Shown: positions 7,643 to 14,472 of the stretch, piece by piece
How the letters are laid out: the number at the start of each line of letters is the position of its first letter
How positions within the stretch are numbered: position 1 is the stretch's first letter
DNA from: Bacilli bacterium
GTDB lineage: Bacteria > Bacillota_I > Bacilli_A > RFN20 > CAG-288
Reading direction: 5' to 3'
NCBI GenBank assembly: GCA_022774485.1
Contig: JALFLX010000072.1
Span: 1 to 17,206, forward strand
Length of the DNA: 17,206 bases
Position numbers and translations under genes: made by a program
Notes under the pieces: model-generated
Databases searched by the model: none
Told to the model about the DNA's origin: nothing
Seen by the model: the letters and a program-made list of their open reading frames with translations, nothing else

Positions 7643-7648
7643 ACTATA
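7643..7648 (-). promoter_or_regulatory. possible -10 of the CPBP-like gene
   Basis: TATAGT on the minus strand, about 25 bases upstream of the chosen ATG at 7617. No clear -35 accompanies it. Confidence 0.35.
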
Positions 7649-8074
7649 CGCCATTTCGATAGGAAAATGCTCTTGTTTCTTGAAAAGATCGAACTTTTCT
7701 TGAAAAAAGGAAAGAGATAATTGCGATAAACCCCTTTCATGTCTTTTCTTCTATGCATCTTATTTTGCTCTCATTTGTATTCTTCTTTAGAAAGAGAATA
7801 AGTGATAAGAACTGTTTGCTTACCATAGAACAAAATGAGATACAAGAGGATAGAAATAATTTTGCGAAAAGCCCAAAATGTGAAACGAGAAATTCTTTGA
7901 AAATAGAAAGAGAGACAAAGGGTTCAATTCAACTGTTTTAGTGTTGACTAACAAAAAACATCCGGAGTTGAAAAAACGGACAACGAGTTAAATATCAAGT
8001 GCAAAATATCCGAAATCATCGGCTTTTTTGACTTTTCAGTTTTGTATTCCTCCGGGAGTTTCCAACTCTTGTTT

Positions 8075-8088
8075 ATTACATTTGTAAT
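8075..8088. promoter_or_regulatory. perfect dyad ATTACA-TT-TGTAAT
   Basis: A 6-2-6 perfect palindrome containing TACAnnTGTA, the core recognised by BlaI/MecI/CopY-type repressors. It lies about 230 bases upstream of nrdG and is not clearly placed on a promoter. No gene for such a repressor is in the window. Confidence 0.35.
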
Positions 8089-8225
8089 ATCAAAATTCGT
8101 AGTATTTTCATCTCTTTTAGTGGCTATTTAGTAACAATCTAAGAGGGGTTTTCAGGTTGTTTACAGGAAAGATTTTCATAGAAAAAAAGAAGTGAAATTT
8201 TAAAGAGTATCGGCTTGCTTTTTGA

Positions 8226-8254
8226 TTGTTTTTCCCGTTTGTTTTTTGAATAAT
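8226..8254 (+). promoter_or_regulatory. weak candidate promoter of nrdG-nrdD
   Basis: TTGTTT (8226-8231) and AATAAT (8249-8254) with a 17-base spacer, giving a leader of about 55 bases. The boxes are poor in the -35, so the true start could be further upstream. Confidence 0.27.
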
Positions 8255-8316
8255 AGTGGCAGTCTAAAATTCCCTGTGAAGGGGATCAAGATAGATTTGA
8301 AAGGAAGGAAAGCGCT

Positions 8317-8835
8317 TTGATTGCACACGTCGCTGGGATTGAGCGGCACTCTGCAGTCAATGGGCCGGGTGTCCGTTACGTTGTATTCTTCCAAGGGTGC
8401 ACACATCACTGCCCTGGATGTCAAAACCCAGAGACTTGGGCTTTGGACCAGGGTGCTGTTTGCGACACCGAAGAGATCAAAGAAGATATCCGGAGCACGA
8501 AGTATCTTGACGGAGTCACTCTCTCTGGCGGAGATCCTTTGCTCCAGGCAAAAGCCTGCAAGGAAATCATCGATTTTTGCTCTCAGGAAGGAATCAATGT
8601 CTGGTGTTACACCGGATGGACGTTTGAGCAGATTTTAGAAGATGAGACGTTAAAAGAGGCAAGAGAAGCCATCGAGAATCTCGATGTCCTCGTGGACGGA
8701 CCTTTTGTCCTCTCTCTCTTAACGAAAGATTGTCTCTTCAGAGGAAGCTCAAACCAGCGGCTCATCGATGTCAAGAGAAGCCTTCAGGAAGGGAAGATCT
8801 GTTTGTTGGAAGACGGGATGAATTACGGATTGTGA
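8317..8835 (+). CDS. nrdG: anaerobic ribonucleotide reductase activating protein (radical SAM)
   Basis: This 172-residue radical SAM enzyme uses a 4Fe-4S cluster and S-adenosylmethionine to place the glycyl radical on NrdD. The cluster motif is CTHHCPGC (C28, C32, C35), the CxxxCxxC spacing of the family, inside the typical GCTHHCPGCQNPETW context. GGDPL (71-75) is the SAM-binding glycine motif, and VDGPF follows near 127-131. The start is TTG, chosen because AGGAAGG lies eight bases before it and the family N-terminus (IERHSAVNGPGVRYVVFFQG) begins eight codons in; no ATG is suitably placed. It lies upstream of nrdD by 11 bases, the reverse of the common nrdD-nrdG order. Confidence 0.94.
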   Translation: MIAHVAGIERHSAVNGPGVRYVVFFQGCTHHCPGCQNPETWALDQGAVCDTEEIKEDIRSTKYLDGVTLSGGDPLLQAKACKEIIDFCSQEGINVWCYTGWTFEQILEDETLKEAREAIENLDVLVDGPFVLSLLTKDCLFRGSSNQRLIDVKRSLQEGKICLLEDGMNYGL

Positions 8836-8846
8836 GGGAAAGACTT

Positions 8847-11276
8847 ATGGAAAACATTATCAAAAGAGATGGTACGATTCAGCAGTTTGAAGCAGAAAAG
8901 ATAGAAAATGCGGTCGCTAAGGCCTTTATCTCGACGAGTGAAGTTGCCGCTAGAGATGTCTCAACGATGTCCCGTGCAGTCGAGCTCATTGTCGTCTCTT
9001 CTTTAAATGCTTCTGGAAAGAAAACTCCGACAGTTGAGGAAATCCAGGATGAGGTGGAAAACGCCTTGATGAAATTAGGATATCCCCAGACTGCTAAGGC
9101 ATATATCCTCTATCGCAACCAGCATGAGAAGGTCAGAAATGCCGAGAACACCCTCATCGATTATAAAAAGCTCGTCGATGGCTACATTGGAACCGAGAAA
9201 GACTGGAGAGTCAAAGAAAACTCTACAGTCACCCTCTCTTTGGGTGGCTTGATCTTATCAAACTCCGGTGCCATCACTGCGAACTACTGGCTCAGCGAAG
9301 TCTATGACAAAGAGATTTCCGACGCTCACCGCAAGTGCTTTATCCACCTCCACGATTTGAGCATGCTCTCTGGATACTGCGCTGGCTGGTCTTTAAAACA
9401 GCTCATCAAAGAGGGCTTAGGCGGTGTCACTGGAAGAATCAGCTCCGCACCGGCAAAGCATCTCTCCACCCTCTGTAACCAGATGGTCAACTTCTTAGGT
9501 ATCATGCAGAACGAGTGGGCAGGCGCCCAGGCGTTCTCCTCTTTCGACACCTATTTAGCACCGTTTGTCAAAGCTGACCACCTCAGCTATGATGAGGTGA
9601 AACAGTGTATCCAGTCCTTTGTCTATGGTGTCAACACCCCTTCCCGTTGGGGAACCCAAGCACCTTTCACCAACATCACCTTAGACTGGACCGTACCGGA
9701 AGATATGGTCAACATGCCTGCCTTAGTCGGTGGAAAAGAGATGGACTTCACCTATGGCGAGTGCAAAAAAGAGATGGATATGGTCAACAAGGCCTTTATC
9801 GAAATCATGATCGAAGGAGATTATCAGGGCAGAGGATTCCAGTATCCTATCCCGACTTATTCCATCACCAAAGACTTCGACTGGTCCGATACTGAAAACA
9901 ACAGACTCCTCTTCACCATGACTGCCAAATACGGAACTCCTTACTTCTCTAACTACATCAACTCCGATATGAAACCGAGCGATGTCCGCTCCATGTGCTG
10001 CAGACTTCGTCTCGACTTAAGAGAACTCAGAAAGAAAGGCGGGGGATACTTCGGAAGCGGTGAGTCCACCGGAAGCATCGGCGTTGTCACCATCAACTTA
10101 CCTCGTATTTCCTACCTCTCTAACACCAAAGAAGAATTCTATCAGATGTTAGATCATTATATGGATATCGCCGCTAGATCCTTAGACTGCAAGAGAAAAG
10201 TCATCTCCAGACTCATGGATCAGGGAATGTATCCTTACACCAAACGCTACTTAGGAACCTTCCAAAACCACTTCTCCACCATCGGTTTGGTCGGTATGAA
10301 CGAGTGTTTAGAAAACGCCAAATGGTTCGATGGCGGTAACATCACTACCGAAGCGGGCAACCGCTTAGCCGAAGAGATTCTCAAGCACATGAGAACCCGT
10401 CTCAGCGATTATCAGGAACGCTATGGAGCTCTCTTCAACTTAGAGGCCACACCGGCAGAGAGCACCACTTATCGCTTCGCTAAGCACGATGTCGAAGAGT
10501 TCAAAGATATCAAGACTGCTTCCTTAAACGGCGGTAAACCCTACTACACCAACTCCTCTCACCTCCCGGTCAATTACACCGATGATATCTTCAAAGCTTT
10601 AGAGATGGAAGATAATCTCCAGGTCCTTTACACCTCCGGAACAGTCTTCCACGCATTCTTAGGAGAAAAACTCCCCGATTGGAAGAGTGCAGCTTCGTTA
10701 GTCAAGAAGATCGCTTATAACTTCAAACTTCCTTACTTCACTCTCTCCCCCACCTATTCTGTCTGCCAGGATCACGGCTACCTCTCTGGAGAACACTTCA
10801 CCTGTCCGCACTGCGGAAAAGAAGCGGAAGTCTATTCGAGAATCACCGGTTACTATCGTCCAGTTAAGAATTGGAACGATGGTAAGGTCAGTGAGTTCAA
10901 CAGCAGAAAGACTTACACTCCTCAGGAGCTCTTTGGAAGAGAAACCCCTGCTTCTTCTATCCAGTCCACTGCTGACAAAGGCGAGATTGCATCCACCCCT
11001 TGCTCTTGTGTCCCCACCATGCATTCTCACACCCATCGCAACATCTTAGTCACCACCTCCACCTGCCCCAACTGCAAAGTCGCAAAGAACCTTCTCTCTC
11101 AGGCTGGTGTTCCCTACGATGTTGTCGTCGCTGACAAGGAAGAAGAAGGGAAAAACATCGCTCTTAAATTTGGAATCAACCAAGCTCCTACCCTCATCGT
11201 TGAGGAGGATGATTCTTCCACTGTCTACCAGAACCTCTCTAATATTAGAAGCTACCTCCACACGAGACATCAGTAA
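8847..11276 (+). CDS. nrdD: anaerobic (class III) ribonucleotide reductase with fused C-terminal redoxin domain
   Basis: This 809-residue glycyl radical enzyme reduces ribonucleotides without oxygen. An ATP-cone fills about residues 1-95 (opening MENIIKRDGTIQQFEAEKIE). The catalytic barrel follows, with an adjacent cysteine pair in SMCCRLRLDL (C384, C385). Zinc-site ligands are C640, H643, C653 and C656, and the glycyl radical site is RITGYYRP (G668), followed by WNDGK and EF..R..Y. The normal enzyme ends soon after. Here a linker (about 691-730, with C719, C721, H726, H728, H730) leads to a glutaredoxin/NrdH-like domain (about 731-809) with CPNC (740-743) and the cis-proline motif QAPT (779-782). 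This points to the redoxin-dependent NrdD subtype carrying its own reductant, rather than a formate-dependent one; that is inference. The ATG at 8847 is preferred over an upstream in-frame start inside nrdG, because GAGGGAA lies six bases before it. Confidence 0.95.
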   Translation: MENIIKRDGTIQQFEAEKIENAVAKAFISTSEVAARDVSTMSRAVELIVVSSLNASGKKTPTVEEIQDEVENALMKLGYPQTAKAYILYRNQHEKVRNAENTLIDYKKLVDGYIGTEKDWRVKENSTVTLSLGGLILSNSGAITANYWLSEVYDKEISDAHRKCFIHLHDLSMLSGYCAGWSLKQLIKEGLGGVTGRISSAPAKHLSTLCNQMVNFLGIMQNEWAGAQAFSSFDTYLAPFVKADHLSYDEVKQCIQSFVYGVNTPSRWGTQAPFTNITLDWTVPEDMVNMPALVGGKEMDFTYGECKKEMDMVNKAFIEIMIEGDYQGRGFQYPIPTYSITKDFDWSDTENNRLLFTMTAKYGTPYFSNYINSDMKPSDVRSMCCRLRLDLRELRKKGGGYFGSGESTGSIGVVTINLPRISYLSNTKEEFYQMLDHYMDIAARSLDCKRKVISRLMDQGMYPYTKRYLGTFQNHFSTIGLVGMNECLENAKWFDGGNITTEAGNRLAEEILKHMRTRLSDYQERYGALFNLEATPAESTTYRFAKHDVEEFKDIKTASLNGGKPYYTNSSHLPVNYTDDIFKALEMEDNLQVLYTSGTVFHAFLGEKLPDWKSAASLVKKIAYNFKLPYFTLSPTYSVCQDHGYLSGEHFTCPHCGKEAEVYSRITGYYRPVKNWNDGKVSEFNSRKTYTPQELFGRETPASSIQSTADKGEIASTPCSCVPTMHSHTHRNILVTTSTCPNCKVAKNLLSQAGVPYDVVVADKEEEGKNIALKFGINQAPTLIVEEDDSSTVYQNLSNIRSYLHTRHQ

Positions 11277-11281
11277 TTCAT

Positions 11282-11306
11282 AGGCTGCCATCTCGGCGGC
11301 CTTTTT
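11282..11306 (+). terminator. intrinsic terminator after nrdD
   Basis: AGGCTGCC and GGCGGCCT form an 8-bp stem with one G-U pair and a five-base loop, followed at once by five T. It begins five bases after the nrdD stop. Confidence 0.9.
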
Positions 11307-11737
11307 CTCTGTGACGGGCACGTCACAGGCCTGAGGTGAACGTCCTCGATTGACGATAATTTGTAGTTCCCCAACAGTACTATTACCTCCTTCGATGGAT
11401 AGGGGAATGAAAATTTTTTTCGCTCGGAATCATAGTTCCTAAAATGCTAACTTTCACATTCCCGGATCAGTCTTCGCATGCCTGCGAAGAAAAAGATCAG
11501 GAGACTCCATATGTCTCCATTCATGCTAGTGACATTATTCTATAACGAATGTTAGTCGCGAACACCCTAGAGTGTTCCTCATGGTATGAATCCAGGTAGA
11601 AATATCCTGATCTAAGTATAGAAAAACAGAGGCAATTTTGCCTCCAAGCAATGAATTTGATAGATTTTCAGATTAGCGAAACGCAAAAGATTCTACTACT
11701 CATCTGCGAAAGTCGGGGAATTTACAAGTGCTTCTTG
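11307..11737. other. hairpin-rich non-coding region upstream of the two-component genes
   Basis: No supportable gene here. At least six hairpins are packed in: CTGTGAC/GTCACAG (11309-11315, 11322-11328); TTCCCC/GGGGAA (11367-11372, 11402-11407) with seven T from 11414; TCTTCGCA/TGCGAAGA (11471-11478, 11483-11490); GGAGAC/GTCTCC (11500-11505, 11513-11518); GAACAC/GTGTTC (11560-11565, 11572-11577); and GAGGCAA/TTGCCTC (11629-11635, 11638-11644). A perfect long-range pair GATCAGG/CCTGATC (11495-11501, 11606-11612) encloses two of them. This could be one or more structured RNAs, a long leader, or the remains of a mobile element. The strand is undecided; two hairpins are followed by T-runs only on the minus strand. 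Confidence 0.4.
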
Positions 11738-11766
11738 TTGCATAAATGGAAACAAAAGCTTATATT
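11738..11766 (+). promoter_or_regulatory. candidate promoter of the two-component operon
   Basis: TTGCAT (11738-11743) and TATATT (11761-11766) with a 17-base spacer, in strongly AT-rich DNA, predict a leader of about 95 bases. The -10 matches the consensus at five of six positions, the -35 at three. Confidence 0.42.
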
Positions 11767-11868
11767 TTATCTATATTAGAAATAAAATTTTTTCAGTTTA
11801 TCAATGATTTCCATAAAAAGTTTTTATTTCTTATTTGTTTGTTCAAGAGGATATAAAGGAAACCTGGT

Positions 11869-12573
11869 ATGCTGCCTGTCGCTGTGATTGAAGATTCGGT
11901 AAATGATGCCAAAAGGCTACAAGATGTCTGGCGTGAATACTGTGATTTGACGAATACTGATTCTGCTTTGGATATCTATCCGTCTGCTGAAGAATTCCTA
12001 AGCCAGTACCATTGTCAGTATGATTTGATATTCATAGATATCGATTTGCCAGGCAAATCTGGTCTTTTTGCCAGTCAAAAAGTCAGGGAGGCTGATGAGA
12101 GTGTTCCTCTCATCATCGTTACTCAGGTGGCTAAGTATGCCATTGATGGTTATACCGTCAATGCTACTGACTTTATTTTGAAACCAATATCGGTCGGTAT
12201 CCTCAAAGAAAAAATGGTCCGTGTGAATAACATCATCGAAAGAAGAAAGAGTATGTCTATCAATCTTCTGGTGAAAGACAATATCATCAAGACGGAAAAT
12301 CTCATCTATGTCGAAGTGTCTAAGCATAATATCATTTACCATACCATTGACGGCAATATCGTTTGTCGAGGCGCATTGAAGGATGTAGAGACCAAGCTTC
12401 CGCCGAATGTCTTTACTCGTCTGAACTATTCCTTCGTGGTGAATATGAACTACATCTCATCTATCGATAAACTGGACTGTAAGCTGACGAATGGTGAGAC
12501 ACTCTTTATCTCCCGTAATCGAAAAAAGGAATTCTCTTATGACTTTGCTAGATTTTTAGGAGGCTCCTTATGA
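11869..12573 (+). CDS. response regulator, LytTR family (AgrA-like)
   Basis: This 234-residue cytosolic transcription regulator has an N-terminal receiver domain (about 1-122). The acidic pocket is E8-D9, the phosphorylated aspartate is D57 in LIFIDIDLPGKSG, and T85 and K105 complete the site. The C-terminal LytTR DNA-binding domain (about 132-232) has the signature FTRLNYSFVVNMNYI (182-196). LytTR proteins bind pairs of short direct repeats about two helical turns apart. Such a pair is seen at 14432-14465, just before the glycosidase gene. AAAGGA lies eight bases before the ATG. Its stop overlaps the kinase start (ATGA), so the two are a cognate pair. Relatives control quorum sensing, bacteriocin or competence genes, but no signal peptide gene or exporter is adjacent, so the signal is unknown. 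Confidence 0.93.
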   Translation: MLPVAVIEDSVNDAKRLQDVWREYCDLTNTDSALDIYPSAEEFLSQYHCQYDLIFIDIDLPGKSGLFASQKVREADESVPLIIVTQVAKYAIDGYTVNATDFILKPISVGILKEKMVRVNNIIERRKSMSINLLVKDNIIKTENLIYVEVSKHNIIYHTIDGNIVCRGALKDVETKLPPNVFTRLNYSFVVNMNYISSIDKLDCKLTNGETLFISRNRKKEFSYDFARFLGGSL

Positions 12574-13895
12574 ACTTGAACTTTGGATATGTCACGTCTA
12601 TCAACTACATTAACCTGATCATTTTTATTGAAACATTCGTGATGGCCAATATCTTCGGTATTCGTTTGGCTCGTCGTGATCATTATCCGATTAGGGTGGT
12701 TATCACTTTCTTAGTCGGTGGTGCTTCAGTATTCTTCTTTCCATTGATCAGAATCAGAAATGCGTGGGGATCTTATTTCTACATGGTCTTCATGTATCTT
12801 TCCATTCTCGCAATTGCCATATTGATGATTTCGTTTTGTTTTAAAGGTAGATTCAAAAACTTTGTTTTCTTAGGTGTAAGTGGCTATGCTGCTCATCACT
12901 TCGTATCGACCTTCCAGGATTTATTTTTCTCCATTACTAGTCTTGATAAGGTTTGGTCCTTCTTTCAATGGCAGCATCTATTGATCAATTTCTCCTTTAC
13001 TATCCTTATTTGCAGTATTATCAGTTACTTCTATTTGAAAAACACTTATGTTCAGACATTGATGAATAGGAAACGAGTTTCTATTGTTGCGGTTATCATC
13101 ATTTCCTTGAACATCATGATTTCCTCTTTTGCCAGAATTGCTCCTCGTTTTGGTATTTCCGATGTAAGTTCATTGATTTCCCAAATCTATAATTTGGTTA
13201 CTAGTTTGTTATGTCTGGCCATTCTCTTTGGTATGATGGACAAGGAATATCTTGAAAAAGAAATTGCCATCATGGACAACATGTTCAAAGAAGAGAAGAA
13301 ACAATATGAAATCTCTAAGGCTGCGATGGATTCTATCAGTATCCGTGCCCATGATTTAAAACATCACATCAATGACATGATGGCCGGTAAAGAATACTGG
13401 ACGGCCGAAGAAAAGAAGAAAATCTCTGAAGAAATCTCTGCATTCAACTCCATTTATAAGACTGGGAACGAAGCAGTCGATTTGGTTTTGACTAATCGTG
13501 CTATGGTCTGTGAAAAGTATGGTATTGAAATGACCTGCATGGTCGACGGCAAGCTCTTCGACTTCATGGAAAATTACGATATCTATTCTTTGTTTGAAAA
13601 CGCCTTGGATAATGCCATCGATGCGGCAAAAAAGGTCGTCGATCAGAACAGTCGCTTCATCTTTGTCAACATCAAGCAGAATAAGAACATGATTTCCTTC
13701 CATGTTGAAAATAGCTTTGTCGATGAAATCACTTTAAAAGATGGGCTTCCAATGACTAGTAATCAGGATAAGGATTCTCATGGCTTTGGTATCAAATCCA
13801 TGCAGAGGATATCAGAAAAGTACAATGGATTTGTTAATTTCAGTCATAAAGATCAAGTCTTCTATCTCGATGTATGTTTTCCAATGCAAGCTTAA
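12570..13895 (+). CDS. sensor histidine kinase, AgrC-like (HPK10 type)
   Basis: This 441-residue membrane kinase is the partner of the LytTR regulator. Residues 1-222 contain about six or seven hydrophobic segments (roughly 12-30, 42-60, 70-91, 98-118, 136-156, 169-187, 203-222), the usual AgrC-type sensing part. A coiled linker (about 225-255) leads to the dimerisation segment with the phosphorylated histidine in RAHDLKHHIND (H261 most likely). The ATPase domain has the N-box ENALDNAID (343-351, N344) and the G-box DSHGFGIKS (402-410). Peptide sensing is typical of this topology but is inferred here, because neither agrB (processing) nor agrD (precursor) is present. No terminator is seen after the stop; the following DNA is a patchwork of repeats and a gene remnant. 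Confidence 0.92.
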   Translation: MNLNFGYVTSINYINLIIFIETFVMANIFGIRLARRDHYPIRVVITFLVGGASVFFFPLIRIRNAWGSYFYMVFMYLSILAIAILMISFCFKGRFKNFVFLGVSGYAAHHFVSTFQDLFFSITSLDKVWSFFQWQHLLINFSFTILICSIISYFYLKNTYVQTLMNRKRVSIVAVIIISLNIMISSFARIAPRFGISDVSSLISQIYNLVTSLLCLAILFGMMDKEYLEKEIAIMDNMFKEEKKQYEISKAAMDSISIRAHDLKHHINDMMAGKEYWTAEEKKKISEEISAFNSIYKTGNEAVDLVLTNRAMVCEKYGIEMTCMVDGKLFDFMENYDIYSLFENALDNAIDAAKKVVDQNSRFIFVNIKQNKNMISFHVENSFVDEITLKDGLPMTSNQDKDSHGFGIKSMQRISEKYNGFVNFSHKDQVFYLDVCFPMQA

Positions 13896-13914
13896 CGTGG
13901 GGGCTGTGAAATAA

Positions 13915-14061
13915 TTCAACTTTCTGAAAAGAAGCTGGATTAGGGTTCACTTCAATGCCCTGTACCGCTCGGTGGACATCACGGCCGGTTCGGAAGGCAT
14001 GGAGACGCTCATCAACCCCATCATCACCGGAAAGTATGCCGACAAGACGGTAGCGGCATAG
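13915..14061 (+). pseudogene. GC-rich 3' gene remnant, unidentified
   Basis: After an in-frame stop at 13912-13914 a frame of 48 codons runs to a TAG at 14059-14061. It has no start codon or ribosome binding site. From about 13950 it is clearly richer in G and C than its surroundings and reads like real protein: FNALYRSVDIT, then AGSEGMETLINPIITGKY and ADKTVAA at the C-terminus. It looks like the C-terminal end of a gene brought in from elsewhere and cut off, with a 13-bp inverted repeat starting nine bases after its stop. A transposase end is a reasonable guess from context, but I do not recognise the family. Confidence 0.4.
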
Positions 14062-14069
14062 CTTCGTTC

Positions 14070-14145
14070 CTCACATTATAGCTCATGAATAACATTCCTT
14101 GCCGTAGGGAGAGGGTTTTTATGTGTCCATTCGCTATAATGTGAG
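14070..14145. repeat. 76-bp unit bounded by 13-bp perfect inverted repeats
   Basis: CTCACATTATAGC (14070-14082) and GCTATAATGTGAG (14133-14145) are perfect inverted repeats, and GAAT/ATTC (14087-14090, 14129-14132) extends the pairing after a four-base bulge. No target duplication is evident at the flanks. It may be the end of a decayed insertion element or a small non-autonomous one. The repeat contains TATAAT on both strands, but without matching -35 boxes. Confidence 0.6.
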
Positions 14146-14290
14146 ATATTCATTAAGTACTTGACAAACTATAGAAAGTCAGAAAAAGGTCCTTTCCGTG
14201 AATCCAGGAAGCAGCAGGGAAATGACCGTTGCTACACAACTATTTTCTGTTGCCTCTTGGATTCAGATTGTGTAGCTACAAAATTATAGC
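14133..14290 (+). ncRNA. candidate structured RNA with mutually exclusive pairings
   Basis: Several complementary segments interlock. A (14199-14217) can pair with A' (14247-14265) over 19 positions with 16 Watson-Crick pairs, two G-U pairs and one mismatch. B (14231-14239, GCTACACAA) pairs perfectly with B' (14268-14276). C (14188-14197) pairs with C' (14218-14227), nine pairs and one mismatch, placing A in its loop; hairpin B places A' in its loop. The outermost GCTATAAT (14133-14140) and ATTATAGC (14283-14290) can close the whole region. The G-U pairs favour the plus strand. No clear promoter is seen. It could be a leader switch for the downstream glycosidase, a small RNA, or mobile-element DNA. 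Confidence 0.35.
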
Positions 14291-14431
14291 ATTTATCGAT
14301 ATATTTCAGATTTCATCACACTTTTGGTTGTGTATTCTTTAATAAAAAAGCAACAAATGCCGATTTAATGATGAAAATGTAGCAGTAAGTGAAAACACTT
14401 GTATACTTCCTTGCACAAAGAAGGCACCCTT
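14291..14431. other. AT-rich stretch upstream of the glycosidase operator
   Basis: No gene seen. It contains a short hairpin AAGTG-AAAA-CACTT (14387-14400) directly followed by TATACT (14402-14407), a -10-like box without a convincing -35. Confidence 0.4.
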
Positions 14432-14465
14432 ACAACTTATGCCGTCACGTATGACAACTTATGCC
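14432..14465 (+). promoter_or_regulatory. 12-bp direct repeat, candidate LytTR regulator site
   Basis: ACAACTTATGCC occurs exactly twice, at 14432-14443 and 14454-14465, a 22-bp period, so both copies face the same side of the helix. LytTR regulators such as AgrA and ComE bind paired direct repeats with this spacing, and the copy resembles the AgrA half-site at ACA..T.A. It ends eight bases before a -35-like box. The nearby LytTR regulator at 11869 is the obvious candidate to bind it. Confidence 0.6.
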
Positions 14466-14472
14466 ACTGAAA

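Larger units (their letters stand above)
7649..8316. other. long non-coding gap between divergent CPBP-like gene and nrdG
   Basis: About 670 bases without a supportable gene. The only open frame (7753-7941, plus) has no ribosome binding site and unremarkable composition. Contents worth noting are a small hairpin followed by six T (CCGA at 8010-8013, TCGG at 8019-8022, T-run 8024-8029), which is a weak plus-strand terminator candidate; a perfect dyad at 8075-8088; the 8-mer ATCGGCTT repeated at 8018 and 8208 before T-rich DNA; and a weak promoter at 8226-8254. I looked for tandem NrdR boxes and found none. Confidence 0.5.

Noticed and set aside
7618..7758. Longer CPBP-like protein starting at 7758
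   Set aside because: The extra 47 residues are basic, unlike the family, and cover the probable promoter of the gene.
7753..7941. Small plus-strand gene in the gap before nrdG
   Set aside because: No ribosome binding site, no recognisable protein features, AT-rich chance frame likely.
11550..11600. T-box riboswitch on the minus strand (TAGGGTGTTCGCG resembles the T-box sequence)
   Set aside because: The conserved TGGNACC core is missing, no specifier stem was found and no amino acid gene follows on that strand.
11585..11600. Shared GAATCCAGG at 11588 and 14201 as evidence that repeats flank the two-component genes
   Set aside because: The match is only about ten bases and the surrounding sequence does not align.
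14188..14240. Signal recognition particle RNA, suggested by AGGAAGCAGC
   Set aside because: The GNRA-type tetraloop and the opposing strand of the conserved apical helix are absent; the match is explained by segment A of the A/A' pairing.
13915..14290. IS110-type bridge RNA next to a recombinase end
   Set aside because: The remnant does not resemble the C-terminus of IS110 recombinases and no guide-like loops could be assigned.
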